NCBI GenBank assembly: GCA_934433135.1
Contig: CAKRZO010000005.1
Location: 62,001 to 126,000, forward strand
Length of the DNA: 64,000 bases
DNA from: an uncultured Acetatifactor sp.
GTDB taxonomy: Bacteria > Bacillota > Clostridia > Lachnospirales > Lachnospiraceae
Reading direction: 5' to 3'
Shown: piece after piece, positions 1 to 8,882 of the stretch
Layout of the letters: every line of letters begins with the position of its first letter
Numbering within the stretch: position 1 is the first letter of the stretch
Program-made: the position numbers and the translations under genes
The notes under the pieces: model-generated
The model's database searches: none
What the model was told of the DNA's origin: nothing
Seen by the model: the letters and a program-made list of their open reading frames with translations, nothing else

Positions 1-356
1 TTGCGGGATTCAATTGCCGAAATTTTCCCCATCTCATATGCCAGTTCCTCAGAATCAGCCTTTGCGCAAGCCATCATGGATGGGAATTGTGTGGCATCCT
101 GTATAATACCGGCAGCGCCTCCCTCCACATCTGTCGCAATAATTGCAGGTAACTCCCGGTTTCTATTTACGTACTCAATCCGTTTCTTTAATACATCAGA
201 TTTCTCACCATGAAAAAAAACAGCTCCCGTATTATTATGTAAAACCATTTTATCATTTCCGATATTTGGACAAATAACAGTACGCAACAGTTCATCTACA
301 TCCATTTTCTCGACTATCGCTTTATATTCTTCACATTCCGGTAATCTGTACCTCAT
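1..356 (-). CDS. Glycoside hydrolase family 3 N-terminal part (truncated by window edge)
   Basis: Only the first about 118 residues are inside the window; the gene runs off the left edge. The reading frame from the ATG at 356 contains ATDVEGGAAG followed by QFPSMMA. This is the D-x-EGG plus (L/F)PS pattern of the GH3 beta-N-acetylhexosaminidase/beta-glucosidase barrel. There is no signal peptide, so a cytoplasmic enzyme acting on imported oligosaccharides is likely. The start is chosen because AAAAGGAGC lies just upstream, in the 16-base gap after the SGNH gene. It is the last visible gene of the operon that begins with the solute-binding protein at 8367. The exact sugar specificity cannot be read from this fragment. 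Confidence 0.8.
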   Translation of the reverse strand, partial: MRYRLPECEEYKAIVEKMDVDELLRTVICPNIGNDKMVLHNNTGAVFFHGEKSDVLKKRIEYVNRNRELPAIIATDVEGGAAGIIQDATQFPSMMACAKADSEELAYEMGKISAIESR

Positions 357-372
357 CTTTTTTTGCTCCTTT

Positions 373-1422
373 TTATTTCATAGACTCTGTAATTTTTATC
401 AGTTCCTTCCGCAATTCTTCTCTTACAGGACGATTAGTAATATAATTTAAGGTTGCACTTTCAAGCCATTCACGATTTTCCCACCATTCCAAATGGTTCT
501 CTATGCATCGTTTTACCATACCGATTGCTATTTCATGCCAACTTCCAAAATACCCATACCTGTCTTCATGAAGCGGGTGAAATTTCCCCCAGTCAAGCAA
601 CGCACACTTTCTTAGCTTTTGCTCTATTTCAAACCGCTTATTGTTTTCCTCTGTTTCCTTTACCATGAATGCATTTAACTCTCTGTCGTTTCCTGGAATC
701 GAAATATTAACTCCCAGCATTTTCATTACCGCAGCCGCAATAATCTTATGTCCGCTTTCATTGGGATGTATTCCATCACTCCCATATATCTCTGCATTAT
801 TCTTTCTTTCAGAGAAAAGACTGAATAAATCGATTAACGGGACATTTGATTTTCGGGCATACTCTTTCAACTGATCTGCGTACAACCTAATCTCTCTGTT
901 TATCTCGGGATTTACAGTATCCTGTTTCCTAAAGTGAAACGGTACCGGAGTCATCAGTATAACTTTTACACCTCTTCCGCGAAACATTTTACATAACATA
1001 TCGATACTGCTAATATAATTTTCCCTGCGCCGTATAATTTCCGCTATCCTATCCTCATTTGTTAATTCCTCTTCCCATTGCCCCTTTTTGTACAGATGCT
1101 GTCCAACATCGTTTGTGCCGAACATAACCAATACCGACTCTGGACATAGCCACATAACCTCATCTTCTATATAGTAAACAGCCATATCGGCAGAATTGCC
1201 GCTGATACCGCAATTATACAGCCTGATATCCGTGCCGTTTGCTGCCATAAGGCTGTTAACATTATATATCCAATGCCCCATTTCCGTGATACTGTCCCCA
1301 AGACAGCATATCCTATTACTTACCATAAAGCTATGTCGAGCAGACTTTATCCCGACTTTTCCCTCCCTTTTCTCTCTGCAGATTTTTGCTATCAATTGCT
1401 TCACTTCCCACTGTACATCCAC
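373..1422 (-). CDS. SGNH/GDSL-family hydrolase (probable carbohydrate esterase)
   Basis: A 349-residue protein with all SGNH blocks: LGDSITEMG (nucleophile Ser near residue 44), CGISGNSA (block II Gly), FGTNDVG (block III Asn) and DGIHPNESGH (catalytic Asp-His). Residues after about 250 form a C-terminal extension of unknown role. No signal peptide is seen, so it probably removes acyl groups from imported sugars, alongside the GH3 enzyme downstream. The longest frame starts at a GTG (1422) with no clear ribosome site. An internal ATG at 1326, just before the GDSI block, is an alternative that would drop about 32 residues. It follows the histidine kinase by about 93 bases and is probably co-transcribed. 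Confidence 0.8.
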   Translation of the reverse strand: MDVQWEVKQLIAKICREKREGKVGIKSARHSFMVSNRICCLGDSITEMGHWIYNVNSLMAANGTDIRLYNCGISGNSADMAVYYIEDEVMWLCPESVLVMFGTNDVGQHLYKKGQWEEELTNEDRIAEIIRRRENYISSIDMLCKMFRGRGVKVILMTPVPFHFRKQDTVNPEINREIRLYADQLKEYARKSNVPLIDLFSLFSERKNNAEIYGSDGIHPNESGHKIIAAAVMKMLGVNISIPGNDRELNAFMVKETEENNKRFEIEQKLRKCALLDWGKFHPLHEDRYGYFGSWHEIAIGMVKRCIENHLEWWENREWLESATLNYITNRPVREELRKELIKITESMK

Positions 1423-1515
1423 ATTGTAATTCTATCAGAATGTTTTTCACAAACAATGCACAATTTTTAGATTGCAATGAAAAATCTTTAGCTGCATTAA
1501 ACCTGTAAAACCGAC

Positions 1516-3204
1516 TCAGAAGAGATTATTGTCTGCATCAAAATACGGTAACCTTATTCTGCACTCGGTTCTGCCTTTTACTCTTACTAATTGACAGCCA
1601 TAAGGATCGCCATAAACTATTTTAATTCTCTCATTTACATTTCTCAGCCCTATATGACCGCTGTCATTGATACTGCTTTTTCCCAATGCTTCATTTACTT
1701 CCGCCATTCGTTTTTCACCGCATCCGTTGCCGTTATCCGAAACAGATATCAGTAAATCTTCGTTTTGCCGTCCTATTTCTATTTGTATTTTACCACGCAA
1801 ATCGTGAAGATTCCTTATTCCATGATAGATCGCATTTTCGACAATGGGCTGTAGTACCATTTTAATAATATAGCAATCCTGTATATTTTGTATTTGCCAT
1901 TCAACGTCAAAGCTATAGTTCTTCTTAATCAGTTCTATTTCAATATATTTTTTTGTATACGCAATTTCCTCGGAAAGTCTGACCAAGTTTCGTTTGTTAT
2001 CCATTATGTATTCCAGAATGTCTGACAATAACTCTACAATTTTTATGGATTGGTTGTCTTCGTTTGTCTCTTGCAAAATAAGACAATTAACAGCATTGAG
2101 CGTATTAAAAAGGAAATGAGGATTAATTTGCGCCTGTAATGCCTTGTTCTGCGTCTCATTTAACTTGCTGATTGCATCTACCAGTTCTGACTGGATATTT
2201 TCATATCTTCCTACAATCCCCCTCGTAATTTTTTTAACATACTCAATTTCATTTTCATCTTTGATTGATTTTCCGTCTGCAATTGTCTGTATTCCCAGAA
2301 CAATATCAGATACCTTTTTGTAATAATATTCAGCATGCTTAAAAGAAAATGCTGCAGCAACCATTGTTGAAATCAAAATGCAAAATATAAATGCAAGAAT
2401 TGCCCTGCTTAACAATCGCTCCGATATGGCCTCAGTCAACGATAAAATACTGTATTTTGCATCAATAGCAGAAAGAAACAGATATTTTCCCTTATATCTG
2501 CTTACCTTTTTCGCCCGATCATTACTGATTTCAATTTCGGAAACCGACAAACCGTTTTTATATCCATATAAAAATCGACCCTCTCCATCCAGTAACAGGT
2601 GAGAGATGCCTTTATCAATGTTAAAATCTATATTTATGATCAGAATTCCCACAAGGTTCTTTTCCTGAATGATACCGTAGCATTTAGACAATACTTTATT
2701 TCCCTTATCGGAGTATACAATGAAATTCGTATTCCCCGTATTCCGGTAAAATCGATACCAGTTTAAATCATCAAAGTTAGGAATACTGTTACTGTTAATA
2801 GAAGAAAAAACATAATCATTTTTGATGGAATACACATATATTGATTCGATATACTGTGAAATATTTATGATCTTTCGCAACGTGCCCTGAAGATCGGCAC
2901 AGTCTCTGTAGTATTCAATATCATGCACATCATTGTTTAAGAAACTTTTTACATCTTCATCCACATATTGATAAAAAATGTTGTCTGCAATATTAAAATA
3001 GGACTCCAGTTCCGTATTCCTCTTATTATTCTCAATGATAAGATCTGATTTTTGAACAGAACTGATGTTATAGCAGTAAACGGCCACAAATGTAACCGTT
3101 ATTGTTGTAAACAATGCAAAAACTACAGCAAAACTGTATTTAAAGAAATCTATATAAACACTGTTTTTCCCATATTTCTTCAGTTTCTTTATGACAAATT
3201 CCAT
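1516..3204 (-). CDS. YesM-type sensor histidine kinase
   Basis: A 562-residue membrane sensor. TM1 is at about residues 22-45. A roughly 210-residue extracytoplasmic sensor follows, then TM2 at about 265-290 and a HAMP-like linker. The His_kinase domain carries QINPHFLFNTLNAV (phospho-acceptor His near 363). The HATPase part has an N-box (PIVENAIYHGI) and a G1 box (SDNGNGCG). This is the layout of the LytS/YesM class that pairs with AraC-type response regulators. It starts 18 bases after the response regulator stop, so the two form a pair. Its ligand is probably the sugar imported by the adjacent transporter (inference from context). Confidence 0.93.
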   Translation of the reverse strand: MEFVIKKLKKYGKNSVYIDFFKYSFAVVFALFTTITVTFVAVYCYNISSVQKSDLIIENNKRNTELESYFNIADNIFYQYVDEDVKSFLNNDVHDIEYYRDCADLQGTLRKIINISQYIESIYVYSIKNDYVFSSINSNSIPNFDDLNWYRFYRNTGNTNFIVYSDKGNKVLSKCYGIIQEKNLVGILIINIDFNIDKGISHLLLDGEGRFLYGYKNGLSVSEIEISNDRAKKVSRYKGKYLFLSAIDAKYSILSLTEAISERLLSRAILAFIFCILISTMVAAAFSFKHAEYYYKKVSDIVLGIQTIADGKSIKDENEIEYVKKITRGIVGRYENIQSELVDAISKLNETQNKALQAQINPHFLFNTLNAVNCLILQETNEDNQSIKIVELLSDILEYIMDNKRNLVRLSEEIAYTKKYIEIELIKKNYSFDVEWQIQNIQDCYIIKMVLQPIVENAIYHGIRNLHDLRGKIQIEIGRQNEDLLISVSDNGNGCGEKRMAEVNEALGKSSINDSGHIGLRNVNERIKIVYGDPYGCQLVRVKGRTECRIRLPYFDADNNLF

Positions 3205-3222
3205 GAAATTACTCTCTTTCTG

Positions 3223-4707
3223 TCAGCTGCCTGAAAGCCTCTTTCTGTATTCCTTCGGAGTACAGCCGTAAATTCCCTTAAACGACCTGTAAAAATAGGA
3301 TTCATCCTTATACCCCACCATGGAAGCGATTACGGAAATCTTAATTCCGTCATCCTCCAGCAGCTTTTTGGCTTCCTCCAGTCTCACAAAGGCCAGATAA
3401 TTCGTAAAGCTTTTGCCGGTATACTTTTTAAATACGGAACTGAAGTAACAGCTGTTTAAAGATACTTCCGCCGCAATATCATCCAGCGAGATATCTGTCC
3501 TGAAATTTCTGTATATATATTCTATTGCCTGTTCCACCATTCTGTTCTCACCTCTGTTTGTTTCAAACAAAGCAGCATAAGCGGTCTCAACCGCTGCAAC
3601 AACAGCATTTTGGGCTTCCTCTGTATTCCTTCCCGCCGCATGATTCAAAATCTTAAGCTTATCTGCGTACTTATGGGAATAGTCTAACATATTCATAATG
3701 CCGAATACCGCATTCCGATAAAATTCCAGTAACTTCTCCGGCGACAAAATGTATTTCTCAGTATCCTCTATACACCTGAGCGCATACTCTTTTTTTCCGT
3801 CAATGAGATAATTGACAATAAAAGAAATTCGGTTATTTATGGTTTCCTCCGTGTCCTTTTCCTTTAAGTGACGATCAATGTTTTCGGATATTCGTGCAAT
3901 TCTTGTATGCACTTTCAGAGCAAAGAACTCCGCACAATGACTTTTGATCCTCTCAATATCTTCCGCAAGCTTATCCTGATATCCGCTCGGATTCGCTTCT
4001 TTGCTTATCGCTGCAATTTCTATACACTCTTTATTATGAGAGATAAAAGAAAAGTAAGAGGACGGATAATCCGCAAGCAGGATTTTGGACAGTGCTTCAA
4101 AAAATACATCCTTTTCCCGGTGCCATTTTGACTGTATAAAATGGTCGTAATCCGTAATGGAAAATTCAATGCTTGCACAAGGATAATTTTCAAAATTGAT
4201 AAATACGCCGAAGTCCTTTAACTGTTCCATTAAAACTTTTCTGCTTAGAACGGTTCCGGAAAACATCAGGTTAAAGAAAAGCTGTTGTCTTCTTATCGAA
4301 TCGTCCTCGTTGAGAAAATTTTTTTGTCCCCTTTCATCCAGCATTTTTTTCACCTTTGACATAACGGTACAAATTGAGTTTTTCGTTATCGGCTTCAATA
4401 TATAGTCCACTACATTACAGTGCAATGCCTTATGCACGTATTCAAACTCTCTGTATGCACTGATTATCACTATCAACGTCCGATTGTATGCAGTATTTAT
4501 GTATTCGGCAAGTTCCAGCCCCGTCATTCCCGGCATATTGATATCCAGAACAACCGCATCTACACTTTTTTCATCGATACACTTTTTCGCATCCAGCCCA
4601 TTAGCACAAGAACAGCATATATTAAAATCCGAATATTCCCGCATTATCATTTTTTCCAGTGTGATTCTTACCTGATCATCATCCTCTGCAAGAATTAAAT
4701 TGTACAT
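3223..4707 (-). CDS. YesN-type response regulator with AraC DNA-binding domain
   Basis: An N-terminal receiver domain (LAEDDD acidic pocket, phospho-acceptor Asp about residue 55 in VVLDINMPG, Lys in ILKPI) is joined through a long helical middle region. It ends in a C-terminal AraC/HTH_18 pair (about residues 390-494, ending in the typical GCTPKEYRKR). A longer frame exists from 4734, but the ATG at 4707 is preferred because GAGGAGAAAAGTA sits directly upstream. It presumably activates the transporter operon when phosphorylated by the kinase encoded next. A separate promoter lies just upstream (4737-4765). Confidence 0.93.
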   Translation of the reverse strand: MYNLILAEDDDQVRITLEKMIMREYSDFNICCSCANGLDAKKCIDEKSVDAVVLDINMPGMTGLELAEYINTAYNRTLIVIISAYREFEYVHKALHCNVVDYILKPITKNSICTVMSKVKKMLDERGQKNFLNEDDSIRRQQLFFNLMFSGTVLSRKVLMEQLKDFGVFINFENYPCASIEFSITDYDHFIQSKWHREKDVFFEALSKILLADYPSSYFSFISHNKECIEIAAISKEANPSGYQDKLAEDIERIKSHCAEFFALKVHTRIARISENIDRHLKEKDTEETINNRISFIVNYLIDGKKEYALRCIEDTEKYILSPEKLLEFYRNAVFGIMNMLDYSHKYADKLKILNHAAGRNTEEAQNAVVAAVETAYAALFETNRGENRMVEQAIEYIYRNFRTDISLDDIAAEVSLNSCYFSSVFKKYTGKSFTNYLAFVRLEEAKKLLEDDGIKISVIASMVGYKDESYFYRSFKGIYGCTPKEYRKRLSGS

Positions 4708-4736
4708 TACTTTTCTCCTCAAAATATATCGCACTT

Positions 4737-4765
4737 ATTGTATAATTTCTCCACCGATATTACAA
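4737..4765 (-). promoter_or_regulatory. Sigma-A-like promoter ahead of the response regulator
   Basis: Read on the minus strand, TTGTAA (-35) is separated by 17 bases from TACAAT (-10), about 30 bases before the response-regulator start. It lies in the 136-base gap after the permease gene. It could give the two-component genes, SGNH hydrolase and GH3 enzyme expression independent of the transporter promoter. This is a sequence match only. Confidence 0.4.
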
Positions 4766-4843
4766 TTACTTTTCGACTGTTGGAAAAAATTTCTTTCAAG
4801 GGCAACATTTGGCTTTCAACAACAGATTAAGTCCCTTACGCAC

Positions 4844-5737
4844 CTACCCTTTTATTGCTCCTACTGTCATTCCTTTTACGAAATATTTTTGAAAAAACGG
4901 AAATACAACCAATGCCGGTCCTGCCACAATAACAGCCATTGCCATTCTGACTGACTCAGCCGGAATATCAATCATACCCATAAGCTGCTGCCCTGATGGC
5001 GCCGTTCCGCTGTTTTGCTGAAGCAGCTGTATATTGCTCATAATTTTCTGCAGCAAATATTGCAATGCGATCAAATTATCATCTGTAATATACATCATGG
5101 AAGTAAACCAATCATTCCACTTTCCCAAAAACATAAATAAAGACACTGCTGCAATAACCGGCTTTGATAAAGGAATGATCATTTTGAAAAATACAGTATA
5201 ATCCGTTCCGCCGTCAATGTAAACCGACTCGGCAATTTCCTCCGGTATTCCCTGGAAAAAAGTTCTTATCATGAACACATACCAGGGACTGATCAGACCC
5301 GGCAGAATATGAATCCAGATCGTATTTCCCAAGTGGAGATATCTGGTATTCAAAATATAACTGGGAATCATTCCTCCGGAAAACAGCATGGTAAAATACA
5401 GATAAAAGGACAACACGCCTCTGAGTTTAAACTTTTTTCTGGTCAGCGGGTAGGCAATCATACACATTAAAAATACGGACAGAATCATATAACAGGTTGA
5501 TGAAAAAATAGTTACACCATAAGCATTCAAAATTGCTCTGGGATTTTTGAAAATATACTCATAAGCGGACAAATCAATTCTTAAAGGAATTATCCGATAC
5601 CCATAGTTTACAATATCCTTCTCATCGGATAAAGACACACCGACCAATGTTAACAAAGGGCATATAATGATCAGTGATATAATAACAAAGAATAGATTCA
5701 AAACAATCTGACCGACTTTTTTCTTTTTTAAAACCAT
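4844..5737 (-). CDS. ABC carbohydrate permease, LplC/CUT1 type
   Basis: A 297-residue inner-membrane permease with about six hydrophobic segments. The EAA cytoplasmic loop (EEIAESVYIDGGTDYTVFF) docks to the shared ATPase. It ends in VGAIKG, typical of the MalG-like partner in oligosaccharide importers. It lies 17 bases after the partner permease. No ATPase gene is in the operon; CUT1 systems in Firmicutes often share a MsmK/UgpC-like ATPase encoded elsewhere. Confidence 0.9.
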   Translation of the reverse strand: MVLKKKKVGQIVLNLFFVIISLIIICPLLTLVGVSLSDEKDIVNYGYRIIPLRIDLSAYEYIFKNPRAILNAYGVTIFSSTCYMILSVFLMCMIAYPLTRKKFKLRGVLSFYLYFTMLFSGGMIPSYILNTRYLHLGNTIWIHILPGLISPWYVFMIRTFFQGIPEEIAESVYIDGGTDYTVFFKMIIPLSKPVIAAVSLFMFLGKWNDWFTSMMYITDDNLIALQYLLQKIMSNIQLLQQNSGTAPSGQQLMGMIDIPAESVRMAMAVIVAGPALVVFPFFQKYFVKGMTVGAIKG

Positions 5738-5754
5738 ATCCGATTCATCCTCTC

Positions 5755-6672
5755 TTAAAATAATGCGCTCTCAGAATCAATTTTCTTCGTAATTGTATTT
5801 GTTAAAATAACCAAAACAAATCCTACAACCGACTGCAGCAATCCGGCTGCCGACGACAGAGAGAAATCATTCCAAATTCTCAATGTTCTGTATATATATG
5901 TATCCATAACGTCCGTTGTAGAGTACAACTGACCAACGTCTCTTGTCAGCTGGTAGAATAATCCGAAATCAGCCCGGAAAATATTTCCGATTTTAAGAAT
6001 TGTCATAATGGTAATCAAATGAATTAACATCGGAAGCGTGATATACCAGGCCTTTTGAATTTTATTCACGCCGTCAACATCCGCTGCTTCGAATAAAGTG
6101 GTATCAATCCCTACCAATGCCGCATAGTAAATTACAGAATCCATCCCTACATTTTTCCACACATTTGCAATGGTTAAAATCAAAGGCCAAACCTTCGGCT
6201 GGCTGTATACGTCAACTTTATTCAATCCCAACGTTTTCAGCGCCTGATTTAAAAATCCATAAGAAGGATTTAGAAAGGCATATGCAACATAACCTGCCAC
6301 TACCCAGGAAATAAAATACGGCGTAATGGAAATGGTTTGATAAACCTTTACATTTCTGCGGGATCTTACATTAAACAGTAAGATAGCAAACAGAACCGAG
6401 CAAATCGTTCCGACAATTATAAAGATGAAATTCAAATAAATGGTGTTCCATGCAATATTGGCAAAATCCTTGGATCGAAAAAACAAATTAAAATTGCGTA
6501 AGCCTACCCACTTGCTTCCGAAAATTCCATCCTTTATTCTGTAATCCTTAAAAGCAATAATTGCACCGACCATAGGAAGATAATTAAATATAAAGATCAA
6601 AGCCACAGGTACAATACATAATACATACAATCGATAATTACTTTGTCTCTTTGCTCTTTTTTCCTTATTCAC
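5755..6672 (-). CDS. ABC carbohydrate permease, LplB/CUT1 type
   Basis: A 305-residue MalF-type permease. It has a basic N-terminus (MNKEKRAKRQ), six predicted membrane segments and an EAA loop (TLFEAADVDGVNKIQKAWY). The sequence IIAFKDYRIKDGIFGSKWVG after TM1 is characteristic of the LplB/YteP subgroup that transports pectin- or polysaccharide-derived oligosaccharides. It forms a heterodimer with the next permease. A 177-base gap containing a stable hairpin separates it from the upstream lipoprotein gene. Confidence 0.9.
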   Translation of the reverse strand: MNKEKRAKRQSNYRLYVLCIVPVALIFIFNYLPMVGAIIAFKDYRIKDGIFGSKWVGLRNFNLFFRSKDFANIAWNTIYLNFIFIIVGTICSVLFAILLFNVRSRRNVKVYQTISITPYFISWVVAGYVAYAFLNPSYGFLNQALKTLGLNKVDVYSQPKVWPLILTIANVWKNVGMDSVIYYAALVGIDTTLFEAADVDGVNKIQKAWYITLPMLIHLITIMTILKIGNIFRADFGLFYQLTRDVGQLYSTTDVMDTYIYRTLRIWNDFSLSSAAGLLQSVVGFVLVILTNTITKKIDSESALF

Positions 6673-6743
6673 TGCTACCGTTTACCTCACTTTTTTTCAA
6701 ATTACACGCACACTCCGCCATCTTCTGAAAATATTATGCCAAA

Positions 6744-6777
6744 ATAACGGCAACCCAGCATATCAGGCTGCCGTTAT
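6744..6777 (-). terminator. Intercistronic hairpin between binding protein and permeases
   Basis: ATAACGGCA and TGCCGTTAT form a 9-bp stem around a short loop; on the minus strand it is followed by TTTTGG. Its place right after the binding-protein gene suits partial termination or 3'-end protection, which would keep the binding protein more abundant than the permeases. The role is inferred. Confidence 0.45.
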
Positions 6778-6849
6778 CCTCATCACTAATGAAATATTTC
6801 TCCCTCGATGAACCTTTTGAAGGTGGTTCTTCACAAAATGATACTTTCC

Positions 6850-8367
6850 TTACTGTTTAAAAAATTCATCAAGCTGTGACTGTATTTCATCAAGTACGTC
6901 CTGCAATCCGGCTTCATATAATTTTTTTTCAAATTCATCGAAATATTCATCCGGATCAAGTGCCCCTTTATTCATAACATTATACTCTTTTATAACTGTA
7001 TTACATTGTGCAATCTGCGTCTTGACATCCGTATAGTCCGGGTCAAATCCAAATTCCGGTGTCTTTTCAGCACTTTCATTGATTTTCTTTGCCTGCTCCC
7101 ATACATCGTCAGCCTGTCCTGGTTGCAAATAAGCATTAAACTGATTTCCGAATTTCCAGGCAGCATTAGGGTTATAACCACTGTTTTCCACCAATTCGAT
7201 TCTGTTATCACCGACTTTGTTATAATGCTTTCCTTCGATTCCAAAGCAGATTAAATTGTAGAGTTCTTCATCTGTATTAATCAGTTCTATAAATTTCATT
7301 GCCTCTTCGGGATGCTTCGAGTTAGCGCCGATTCCAAGCATAGTCGCACGTGCGGAGTCCTGCTGCAGAATCGGTTTGGAAAGGGATACGCTATATACCT
7401 CTCCACCCATATAAATCGCATCTTCTGCTTCTACTCCCGGTTTGTAAGCCGTTGCCTGTACCGCATATTTACCTGCTCTTGCATCCTGAGAATCGTCTGT
7501 TACACTTGCCGAATCTTCTCTGATATAGCCTTTTTGATACCAATCATACAAAACCTTTGCCTTCTCTTTTGCATGTCCATACTCATATGCCGGTACTACC
7601 TTTACTTTTCCATCTTCTTTTACGTACCCAAGCAAATACTGTCCCTTTGCCGCTGATGTGTGTGCTTCACCCTTTTCAACAAAGGATGCAACGCCCCAAT
7701 TGGCTCTGAACGGATAAATTCCTTTTTCGTTTTCGGCTACCTTTTGGAGAAACTCTTCCAAATCCTCTGTCCTGGTAATGCTGCTGACATCAAAATTATA
7801 TTTATCCGCCAGTTCCTTATTCACTGAAAATCCTGTTGTGGTACAAAGAATCTGATAATTGGGAACGGCATAGATTCTATCCTCGATTTTGCATGAATCC
7901 CACACAGTTTCCGGCATAATCGCCTTTAAATCCGGAGTATCTTCGAGCATATCGGTAATATCAAGCAAAGTTCCCTGCTTTACATTGTCAACATATGTTG
8001 ATAAATATCCGACCCAGCATAAATCATAATCTTCTCCGGCTGCATTAATCATTGACAGTTTTTCACCGTAAGAACCGTCATTGATAAACTGCATTTTAAT
8101 CTTTGCTCCGATTTTTTCCTCCGTGATTCTACTGGCAGCTTCATTGATGCTTTCCAAATCCGTCTGTGTATCGCCCGGAATATACCAAAGCAGCGTCGGA
8201 ACATCCGTCTTTTTTACCTGCTCTTCCGATTTACTTGCTTCTACGGTTTTGATAACCTCCTCACTTTTACCTGCTTCCGGATCCTTTTTTACTCCGCACC
8301 CACCGAGCATTGCAATTGCCGTTAAGATTGCCATTCCTCCGGCAATTTTTCTGATTGCTTTTCTCAT
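6850..8367 (-). CDS. Extracellular solute-binding lipoprotein (LplA/family 1-like)
   Basis: A 505-residue secreted lipoprotein: basic MRKAIRKIAG, hydrophobic core, lipobox MLGGC (Cys 24), then a charged linker (EAGKSEEVIKTVEASKSEE). The mature part resembles the large (about 500 aa) LipO/LplA binding proteins, with a hinge region and a C-terminal segment of acidic helices. It is the first gene of the operon and captures the oligosaccharide at the cell surface. Its start is supported by GGAGAAAGGAAAAGG upstream and by the promoter at 8419-8447. Confidence 0.92.
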   Translation of the reverse strand: MRKAIRKIAGGMAILTAIAMLGGCGVKKDPEAGKSEEVIKTVEASKSEEQVKKTDVPTLLWYIPGDTQTDLESINEAASRITEEKIGAKIKMQFINDGSYGEKLSMINAAGEDYDLCWVGYLSTYVDNVKQGTLLDITDMLEDTPDLKAIMPETVWDSCKIEDRIYAVPNYQILCTTTGFSVNKELADKYNFDVSSITRTEDLEEFLQKVAENEKGIYPFRANWGVASFVEKGEAHTSAAKGQYLLGYVKEDGKVKVVPAYEYGHAKEKAKVLYDWYQKGYIREDSASVTDDSQDARAGKYAVQATAYKPGVEAEDAIYMGGEVYSVSLSKPILQQDSARATMLGIGANSKHPEEAMKFIELINTDEELYNLICFGIEGKHYNKVGDNRIELVENSGYNPNAAWKFGNQFNAYLQPGQADDVWEQAKKINESAEKTPEFGFDPDYTDVKTQIAQCNTVIKEYNVMNKGALDPDEYFDEFEKKLYEAGLQDVLDEIQSQLDEFFKQ

Positions 8368-8418
8368 TTCTTCCTTTTCCTTTCTCCATTATTTTGCCTA
8401 TCTGCTTAAGGTAATTGC

Positions 8419-8447
8419 ATTATAGTCCATGCATTTTTTTTATACAA
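8419..8447 (-). promoter_or_regulatory. Sigma-A-like promoter of the first uptake operon
   Basis: On the minus strand TTGTAT is followed after 17 bases by a perfect TATAAT, about 52 bases upstream of the binding-protein ATG. Homopolymer T/A runs flank it. No obvious operator palindrome is seen, consistent with control by the response regulator encoded in the operon. Confidence 0.55.
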
Positions 8448-8553
8448 TGTCAGATTTTTAGGTCAGACTGAATTTTTTTTAGTTATTCCGACTATGGTCA
8501 CGAAAAATGATTGGATGGATAAGAAATGAAACTGCTGTTTTTCGGTCAGTCTA

Positions 8554-8589
8554 AAAGGGTGAGTGAAAAAAATTTTTCACTCACCCTTT
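8554..8589. terminator. Bidirectional intrinsic terminator
   Basis: A perfect 17-bp inverted repeat (arms 8554-8570 and 8573-8589, left arm AAAGGGTGAGTGAAAAA) with a 2-base centre. It is followed by T-rich sequence on the plus strand and by TTTT on the minus strand. It separates the Gfo/MocA operon and the toxin-antitoxin relic from the promoter of the next operon. Confidence 0.75.
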
Positions 8590-8622
8590 GGTTTTTATTA
8601 TCCGGATTCTATTACCCAGGCT

Positions 8623-8763
8623 CTAGTCCAGCGGCACAACAAATCCATGTATTCTCCACTCTGCTGTCTTATCAATCGCTTTCAAAATAATTCTACGATT
8701 ATAAGGATCCAAACGTTTCAAGTCTTGTTGTGCTTCTTTGATGTACTCTATATCCTACTTCAT
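8623..8763 (-). pseudogene. Degraded RelE/ParE-family toxin gene
   Basis: From the ATG at 8763 the frame reads M-K-stop, then DIEYIKEAQQDLKRLDPYN, then RRIILKAIDKTAEW, then RIHGFVVPLD and a stop. The YIKEAQQDLKRLD / RRIILKAIDK part is the N-terminal helical hairpin of RelE/ParE toxins. The TAG at codon 3 and the loss of the central strands and catalytic C-terminus (about 45 residues left of about 90) show it is dead. It lies directly after an antitoxin fragment, the normal order for a relBE module. Confidence 0.6.
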
Positions 8764-8774
8764 CGGCACAACCC

Positions 8775-8873
8775 TCATTCAATTTTCACATCAACGTCAT
8801 CCAGATCCGCCTCCGTAATTCCTAACGAATCCATAACCTGCTTCTGCGACATTACCTCTTTCGAATCAAATTG
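8775..8873 (-). pseudogene. Antitoxin C-terminal fragment (partner of the RelE relic)
   Basis: An open stretch bounded upstream by TGA encodes QFDSKEVMSQKQVMDSLGI followed by TEADLDDVDVKIE and a stop, 11 bases before the RelE relic start. The acidic tail suits the C-terminus of a small antitoxin. It has lost its N-terminal DNA-binding part. It sits between the Gfo/MocA gene stop and the toxin relic, so the pair may have inserted downstream of that operon before decaying. Confidence 0.45.
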
Positions 8874-8882
8874 TCATAAAAA

